From NCBI RefSeq assembly GCF_004349055.1, contig NZ_SMKX01000077.1, forward strand, positions 1-38,109: a DNA stretch of 38,109 nt, written 5' to 3'. Below are positions 33,562-38,109 of the stretch, one piece after another. Each line of letters begins with the position of its first letter. Within the stretch, counting starts at the first letter, position 1. The notes under the pieces are model-generated. The model worked only from the letters and a program-made list of their open reading frames with translations, did no database searches and was not told the DNA's origin. The translations under genes were made by a program, and so were the position numbers. The stretch is from Kribbella antibiotica. GTDB lineage: Bacteria; Actinomycetota; Actinomycetes; Propionibacteriales; Kribbellaceae.

Positions 33562-33638
33562 GCTCTGGGCTCCTTCCTTACAGCCGGTGGTCTGTGTTTG
33601 TTCGGTTCAATTCAGCCAGCACTGTGTTATCAGTACCG

Positions 33639-33656
33639 GAGTGACTCAGCTCACTC
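33639..33656 (-). promoter_or_regulatory. CRP- or Rex-type operator before nuoA
   Basis: On the plus strand the site reads GAGTGACTCAGCTCACTC, a perfect dyad with 6-bp arms around six bases; the core GTGA-N6-TCAC equals the CRP half-site layout (TGTGA-N6-TCACA) and also the outer bases of the Rex operator. Rex is known to control nuo genes in Streptomyces; the centre here does not match Rex's A/T bases, so CRP fits slightly better. It lies 78 bases before nuoA. The start site was not located. Confidence 0.55.
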
Positions 33657-33666
33657 GCCCCGCCGA

Positions 33667-34980
33667 TCAGGCCGACGGTGCAATCTTGGTGAGCCCGTTG
33701 ATGAGCTTGTCCATCACGTCGCCGTCGCGCGGGTCGGTGAGGTTGGCAAGCAACTTCAGGGTGAACTTCATCAAGGTGGTGCGCGGCAGACCGTACTTGG
33801 TGCAGAGCCGCATCACATCCGGGTTTCCGATCAGCTTCACGAAGACCCGGCCGAGCGAGTAGTAGCCGCCCCACTCCTGCTTCAGCGCCTTCGGGTAGGC
33901 CGACAGCGCACGCTCACGCTGGTTCGGCTGCCGGTGCAGCGCCTGGGCGGCGACCTCGGCGGCGAACATCCCCGACTCCATCGCGTACGGGATGCCCTCG
34001 CCGTTGAACGGGTTGACCATGCCGCCGGCGTCGCCGAGCAGCATCAGGCCGCGGGTGTAGTGCGGCTGCCGATTGAAGCCCATCGGCAGCGCCGCCCCGC
34101 GGATCGGGATGGTCTGGAACTCGTCGCGGAACTGCCACTCCTCCGGCGTGTTCTTCAGCCACGCCTTCAGCAGGTCGCCGTAGTCGACCTTGCCGAAGGC
34201 ATCGGAGGTGTTCAGGATGCCGAGCCCGACGTTCACCGTGCCGTCGCCCATGCCGAAGATCCAGCCGTAGCCGGGCAGCAGCAGCTTCTGGTCCGGCTGC
34301 TTGGGGTCGTCGGCCCACAGCTCGAGCCAGGACTCCAGGTAGTCGTCGTCGTGCCGCGGGCTGGTGAAGTACGTCCGTACGGCGACGCCCATCGGCCGGT
34401 CGTCGCGCTTGTGCAGGCCCATCCCGATGCTCAGCCGCGACGAGTTGCCGTCGGCCGCCATCACCAGGGGCGCCCGGAACTCGATGTCGGCACCGGAGCG
34501 GCGGCCGTTGTCGTCGACCGGCTTCGCGGTGACGCCGACGATGAAACCCTTGTCGTCGAGGATCGGGCCGGTGACGTTGGTCCGCTCGCGCAGCTGCGCG
34601 CCGGCCTTGACCGCCTGCTGCGCGAGCAGGTCGTCGAAGTCCATCCGGTTCCGGGTCAGGCCGTAGTTCGGGTGACTGGCCAGATCCGGCCAGTCCAGCT
34701 GCAACTGGTGCCCGGCGCCCCGGATGCGCAGACCGTAGTTGCGGATCCAGCCGGCCTCTTCGGAGATGTCGATGCCCATGTTGATGAGCTGCTTGGTCCC
34801 GCGCGGGGTGAGCCCGTCACCGCAGACCTTCTCCCGCGGGAACGCGGTCTTCTCCAGCAGCAAGACGTCGAGACCGGCGTTCGCCAGGTGGTACGCCGCC
34901 GACGAACCTGCTGGTCCTGCGCCGACGACAATCACGTCCGCGGTCTCGGCCTGGGGCCCTGCCGACACGTCCTGGCTCAT
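33667..34980 (-). CDS. Geranylgeranyl reductase-family FAD oxidoreductase (MenJ-like)
   Basis: A 437-residue flavoprotein. The Rossmann motif VVGAGPAGSSAAYHLA binds FAD, and FPREKVCGDGLTPRG and GDAGGMVNPFNGEGIPYAMESG are hallmarks of the geranylgeranyl reductase family. The mycobacterial homologue MenJ saturates one isoprene unit of menaquinone. The gene sits between menG and nuoA, and a polyprenyl synthase closes the nuo operon, so a menaquinone role is likely. I preferred ATG 34980 (MSQDVSAG), which has GGGA upstream; an ATG at 35010 lacks a ribosome site. A TAGACT -10-like box lies at 35048-35053 on the same strand. Confidence 0.9.
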   Translation of the reverse strand: MSQDVSAGPQAETADVIVVGAGPAGSSAAYHLANAGLDVLLLEKTAFPREKVCGDGLTPRGTKQLINMGIDISEEAGWIRNYGLRIRGAGHQLQLDWPDLASHPNYGLTRNRMDFDDLLAQQAVKAGAQLRERTNVTGPILDDKGFIVGVTAKPVDDNGRRSGADIEFRAPLVMAADGNSSRLSIGMGLHKRDDRPMGVAVRTYFTSPRHDDDYLESWLELWADDPKQPDQKLLLPGYGWIFGMGDGTVNVGLGILNTSDAFGKVDYGDLLKAWLKNTPEEWQFRDEFQTIPIRGAALPMGFNRQPHYTRGLMLLGDAGGMVNPFNGEGIPYAMESGMFAAEVAAQALHRQPNQRERALSAYPKALKQEWGGYYSLGRVFVKLIGNPDVMRLCTKYGLPRTTLMKFTLKLLANLTDPRDGDVMDKLINGLTKIAPSA

Positions 34981-35105
34981 CTCATCCCGACCTGAAGTTG
35001 GGGGCTGCATGGCTCGTGAAGGGATTCACTAAGCCTGGTCATCCGACAGTCTAGGACTGCCTGACGCGGACACGAAACTCGCCCCAACCCCCTTGCAGAC
35101 AAGCA

Positions 35106-35133
35106 AATTACGCGCTGTTTTCGTTGCGTAATT
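35106..35133 (-). terminator. AT-rich hairpin at the end of menG, or an operator
   Basis: Perfect 8-bp arms AATTACGC (35106-35113) and GCGTAATT (35126-35133) enclose 12 bases and overlap the menG stop codon. On the minus strand a short T-rich stretch follows (TTTGCTTG). It may terminate menG or bind a regulator of the following reductase gene. It stands out because the surrounding DNA is GC-rich. Confidence 0.5.
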
Positions 35134-35830
35134 AGACCGGCTTCACAGCCCGGTGAATGGCGACCAGACCACCGGTCAGATTGGCCCAGTGCACCCGGGT
35201 CCAGCCCGCGGCCTCGATAGTCCGGGCCAGCGGTTCCTGCGGCAGCCACGCGCGGGTCGACTCAGCCAGGTATTCGTACGCCTCGGGGTTGCTCGACACG
35301 ACCTTCGCCACCGCCGGTACGGCGCGCATCATGTACTCGAGGTAGACGACGCGGAACGGCTTCCAGGTCGGGTGCGACTGCTCGAGGATGATGAGCCGGC
35401 CGCCGGGCCTGGTCACCCGGAGCATCTCCTGCAGCGCGACCGTCACGTCGTTCACGTTCCGCAGCGCCCACGAAATGGTCACCACGTCGAACGTGCCGTC
35501 CGCGAACGGCAGCCGCAGCGCGTCCCCCGCGATCAGATCCAGCTCGGGGTGGTTCCGCTTGCCGACCCGCAGCATCCCGACCGAGAAGTCGCACGACACC
35601 ACCTCGGCCCCGGCCTCGCGCAACTTGACACTCGACGCACCGGTCCCGGCCGCCAGATCGAGGATCTTCATCCCCTTCCGCGGCGCGATCTCAGCCAGCG
35701 TCGCCGGCCGCCAGACCAGCTTCTCCAGCCCCATCGTCGCCACCGCGTTCGTGCGGTCGTACCCCTCCGCCACATTGTCGAACATGGCGGCGACAGCATG
35801 CGGGTCCTTGCTCAGGTCTGCGCGGGTCAC
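35132..35830 (-). CDS. menG: Demethylmenaquinone methyltransferase
   Basis: A 232-residue SAM-dependent methyltransferase of the UbiE/MenG family, which performs the last methylation of the menaquinone ring. The SAM motif is LDLAAGTGASSVKL (about 58-71), with the acidic residue in VVSCDFSVGML; ISWALRNVNDV and the conserved YLEYMMRAVPAVAKVVSSNPEAYEYLAEST segment identify the family. GTG 35830 has no good ribosome site. The gene is divergent from menF; the two starts are 130 bases apart. The adjacent reductase and nuo genes make a menaquinone role very likely, as opposed to ubiquinone. Confidence 0.93.
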   Translation of the reverse strand: MTRADLSKDPHAVAAMFDNVAEGYDRTNAVATMGLEKLVWRPATLAEIAPRKGMKILDLAAGTGASSVKLREAGAEVVSCDFSVGMLRVGKRNHPELDLIAGDALRLPFADGTFDVVTISWALRNVNDVTVALQEMLRVTRPGGRLIILEQSHPTWKPFRVVYLEYMMRAVPAVAKVVSSNPEAYEYLAESTRAWLPQEPLARTIEAAGWTRVHWANLTGGLVAIHRAVKPV

Positions 35831-35960
35831 CTGTCTAGTTGATCACGGCTGCGACAGGCGCTGAAATTCGCTGGTCATCGGACGGTCGTACGCTTTGATC
35901 TCGTGGGTGCATTAGCGGCCGTCGTGATCCGGGGCCTGAGCGCTAGCGAGGAGTGGTGCA

Positions 35961-37232
35961 GTGAGTCTGTCTGACCCGGTCCGATCCGGTCGTGTGGTCG
36001 CGCCGCATCTGGTGGTGCGCAGCCAGCCGGTCGAGGGTGTGGCGGCACAACTGCTCGATCACTTGCCGGCCGAGGGCGGGCTGAGCTGGGTCCGCCGTGG
36101 CGACGGTCACATCGGCTGGGGTGTCGCGGCCCGCCTCGACGTTGCCGGTGGCAACCGCTTTCAGGACGCGATGCTGTGGTGGCAGGAGCTGGTCGGTGCC
36201 GCCGTCGTACGCGACGAAATCGGCGTACCAGGCTCCGGACTGGTCTGCTTCGGATCTTTCGGTTTCACCGACTCCGATCCGGGTGAGCTGGTCGTCCCCG
36301 AGGTGATCGTCGGCCGCCGTGGCGGCACCACCTGGGTGACCACCATCTCCCCCGCGAGTTCGCTCGCCGGACCTCCCGATCTGGTCACACACGAGGCCTC
36401 CCCCGTGCACGACGTCACGTTCTCCGACGGAGCGCGGTCGGGGACGGACTGGTCGAGCATCGTGGCCGACGCCATCAAGCGGATCACCGCCGGTGAGCTC
36501 GACAAGGTGGTGCTCGCTCGCGACCTGATCGCGATCGCCGAGCAGCCGATCGACCTGCGCTGGCCGCTGCGCCGCCTGGCAGCGGCGTACCCGAACTGCT
36601 GGACGTTCTCCGTCGACGGGCTGATCGGTGCAACTCCCGAGCTGCTGGTACGGCGGGAGAAGGGCCTGATCACGTCTCGCGTGCTGGCCGGAACGATTCG
36701 TCGTACCGGTGATGACGCGCACGACCTCGCCTTGGCCGCGTCACTCGCGCGCTCGTCGAAGGACCTCGAGGAGCATGAGTTCGCCGTACGGTCGGTGGCT
36801 GATGCTTTGAAGCCGCACTGCAAGTCGATGAACGTTCCCGAGACCCCGTTCGTGCTGCACCTGCCGAACGTGATGCACCTCGCCACCGATGTCGCCGGAG
36901 TCGCCAACAACGGCGCATCCGCCCTTGGCCTGGCCGCCGCACTACACCCGTCCGCCGCAGTCTGCGGTACGCCGACGGACGTGGCGCGCGACCTGATCGG
37001 CGAGATCGAGGGCATGGAGCGCGGACGCTTCAGCGGACCCGTCGGCTGGATGGACGCAGCCGGCGACGGCGAGTGGTGCATCGCGCTCCGCTGCGGCCAG
37101 GCCGACCCCCACGACGCCCGCCGCATCCGCCTCTTCGCAGGCGCCGGCATCGTCGCCGGCTCCGACCCCACCGCTGAGCTGGCTGAAACCAACGCCAAGC
37201 TGGTGCCCATGCGCGACGCCCTCGGCGACTAG
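35961..37232 (+). CDS. menF: Isochorismate synthase
   Basis: A 423-residue chorismate-binding enzyme that converts chorismate to isochorismate. The C-terminal catalytic domain shows the family's order of motifs: ITAGELDKVVLARD with its active-site Lys, CWTFSVDGLIGATPELLVRRE, VLAGTIRRTGD, LEEHEFAV, HPSAAVCGTPT, MERGRFSGPVGW and RLFAGAGIVAGSDP. The start is GTG 35961 with GAGGAG 7 bases upstream. Siderophore-type synthases (DhbC/EntC) have the same fold, but the neighbouring menG and quinone genes favour menaquinone synthesis. The gene is followed by the hydrolase 69 bases downstream. Confidence 0.9.
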   Translation: MSLSDPVRSGRVVAPHLVVRSQPVEGVAAQLLDHLPAEGGLSWVRRGDGHIGWGVAARLDVAGGNRFQDAMLWWQELVGAAVVRDEIGVPGSGLVCFGSFGFTDSDPGELVVPEVIVGRRGGTTWVTTISPASSLAGPPDLVTHEASPVHDVTFSDGARSGTDWSSIVADAIKRITAGELDKVVLARDLIAIAEQPIDLRWPLRRLAAAYPNCWTFSVDGLIGATPELLVRREKGLITSRVLAGTIRRTGDDAHDLALAASLARSSKDLEEHEFAVRSVADALKPHCKSMNVPETPFVLHLPNVMHLATDVAGVANNGASALGLAAALHPSAAVCGTPTDVARDLIGEIEGMERGRFSGPVGWMDAAGDGEWCIALRCGQADPHDARRIRLFAGAGIVAGSDPTAELAETNAKLVPMRDALGD

Positions 37233-37301
37233 GTTTCTTCGCGCGGTAGCTTGGTTTTCGAGTGCCGGGGCGGTTCCGGTGGGCAGGTATTGAGGAGACT
37301 G

Positions 37302-37919
37302 ATGAAGCTCACGAAGTTTGCGCACGCTTGTGTCCGGCTCGAGAAGGACGGCAAGACGCTGCTCGTCGACCCGGGGTCGTTCAGCGAGGACGCCGTGTTC
37401 GAGCGCGCTGACGCCGTACTGGTCACGCACGAGCACCAGGACCATCTCGACATCGAGCGCGTGAAGGCTCTGAACGTTGCCGTCTACACCAACGCCGGTG
37501 TCGCCGCGCAGCTCACCGAGCTCGGCGACCTGGTGCATGTCGTCGAAGGTGGCCAGTCCTTCGACGCGGCCGGTTTCGCTGTCAGCGCCTACGGCAAGGA
37601 CCACGCCGTGATCCTGCCCGAGTGGGGCGTCCCCTGCGCGAACATCGGCTTCCTGATCGACGACGCCGTCTACCACCCCGGCGACTCCTTCACCCAGCCC
37701 GACCGCGCCGTCCACACCAACCTGGTCCCGATCTCCGGCCCCTGGTTCGCGCTGCCGCCCGCCGTCGACTACGCCCGCGCCGTCAAGGCCGAGCAGCTCG
37801 TCGGCATCCACGACGGCCTGCTCTCCGAAATCGGCCTAGGCATGATGCCCCGCTTCCTCAACTCCGAAGAGCGCCCGTACCAGAAACTAGCCCCCGGCGA
37901 CTCCCTCGAAATCGCCTGA
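37302..37919 (+). CDS. Metallo-beta-lactamase-fold hydrolase (UlaG-like)
   Basis: A 205-residue MBL-fold protein. The metal motif THEHQDHLD supplies the HxHxDH ligands, and later histidines come from GKDHAVIL, YHPGDSF (with its Asp) and VGIHDGL. It begins MKLTKFAHACVRLEKDGKTLLVDPG, the typical first strands of the UlaG-like subgroup. The start is ATG 37302 with GAGGAG 4 bases upstream. It probably shares a transcript with menF. A lactonase or phosphodiesterase-like role is possible, but the substrate is unknown. Its stop is 18 bases from the edge of the insertion sequence. Confidence 0.88.
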   Translation: MKLTKFAHACVRLEKDGKTLLVDPGSFSEDAVFERADAVLVTHEHQDHLDIERVKALNVAVYTNAGVAAQLTELGDLVHVVEGGQSFDAAGFAVSAYGKDHAVILPEWGVPCANIGFLIDDAVYHPGDSFTQPDRAVHTNLVPISGPWFALPPAVDYARAVKAEQLVGIHDGLLSEIGLGMMPRFLNSEERPYQKLAPGDSLEIA

Positions 37920-37937
37920 TCACCCCCGCACCTCTCA

Positions 37938-38109
37938 GGGTCAACCCCAAGGCCGGTTAGTTAAGGCGGTTTGGGGTGGTGTCGGGGAGGTTGATGGTGA
38001 TGGTGGCTTTGTAGGTGGTGCGGTCGAGTTTTGCTTGTTTGGCGGGGTATTTCGATTGTGCGCGTTTGACTGCGCGGGGGCTGATGCGGGTTCGGCGTGG
38101 TGGTAGGAG
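37938..38109 (-). mobile_element. 3' end of the same insertion sequence, right copy
   Basis: The reverse complement of this stretch equals bases 1-172 except one base (T at 37982, which makes an Asp codon where the left copy has Ala). It encodes the same transposase C-terminus on the minus strand, ending with TAA, then the terminal GGGTCAACCCC at the inner edge. Both copies therefore point their 3' ends inward. The element continues beyond the window, so its other terminus and target duplication are not visible. Confidence 0.8.

Noticed and set aside
1..38109. Composite transposon reading of the whole window
   Set aside because: The cargo is essential respiratory and quinone genes in ordinary operons, no target duplication can be seen, and the same picture arises from a contig ending in repeats.
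1..38109. CRISPR array, prophage or secondary-metabolite cluster
   Set aside because: No regularly spaced repeats, no phage structural or integrase genes, and no synthase or synthetase genes were seen anywhere in the window.

Overview
The window is high-GC actinobacterial DNA. Evidence: GTG and TTG starts are common, genes overlap by ATGA or GTGA, a complete 14-subunit nuoA-N operon is present, menaquinone genes sit beside it, and a SigE-type sigma factor occurs. The gene set and codon style suggest the Propionibacteriales (Kribbella or a relative). That placement is inference and was not tested by search.

Layout. The first and last 172 bases are reverse complements of each other with one mismatch. 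Each encodes the last 50 residues of a transposase-like protein plus the element's terminus, so the window lies between two oppositely oriented copies of one insertion sequence. This is also what a draft contig broken at a repeat looks like. From 0.2 to 13 kb there is a mixed set of single genes and small operons: an alpha-hydroxy-acid oxidase coupled to a HAD phosphatase, a hypothetical protein, an MFS transporter, a DUF445 membrane protein, a secreted M15 peptidase, a SigE-family sigma factor with a membrane partner, a sugar-phosphate isomerase-like protein, RarD, a Tat-exported PhoX-type phosphatase behind a PHO box, and an Rrf2 regulator with a cupin.

At 13.3-16.9 kb lies one large gene of clearly lower GC. 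It encodes a SIR2-NACHT-helical-repeat protein, the architecture of NAD-depleting, NLR-like anti-phage sensors. It is the strongest candidate for an undescribed system here, and it sits directly downstream of the respiratory operon.

From 33.6 down to 17.1 kb (minus strand) runs nuoABCDEFGHIJKLMN. Most start and stop codons overlap, and the operon ends in a polyprenyl diphosphate synthase whose start codon overlaps the nuoN stop. Just upstream are a MenJ-like geranylgeranyl/menaquinone reductase and menG; a divergent isochorismate synthase (menF) and a metallo-beta-lactamase-fold hydrolase follow. Together these cover several steps of menaquinone synthesis (chorismate to isochorismate, side-chain synthesis, ring methylation, side-chain reduction) and the NADH:menaquinone oxidoreductase that uses the product.

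Points that stand out: NuoG has replaced all four cysteines of the N7 iron-sulfur cluster while keeping their spacing; a perfect GTGA-N6-TCAC dyad lies before nuoA; a PHO box precedes phoX; matching operators precede rrf2 and the cupin gene; and three genes appear to be transcribed without leaders. No rRNA, tRNA, CRISPR array or prophage genes were seen, and no gene-free stretch exceeds about 250 bases.
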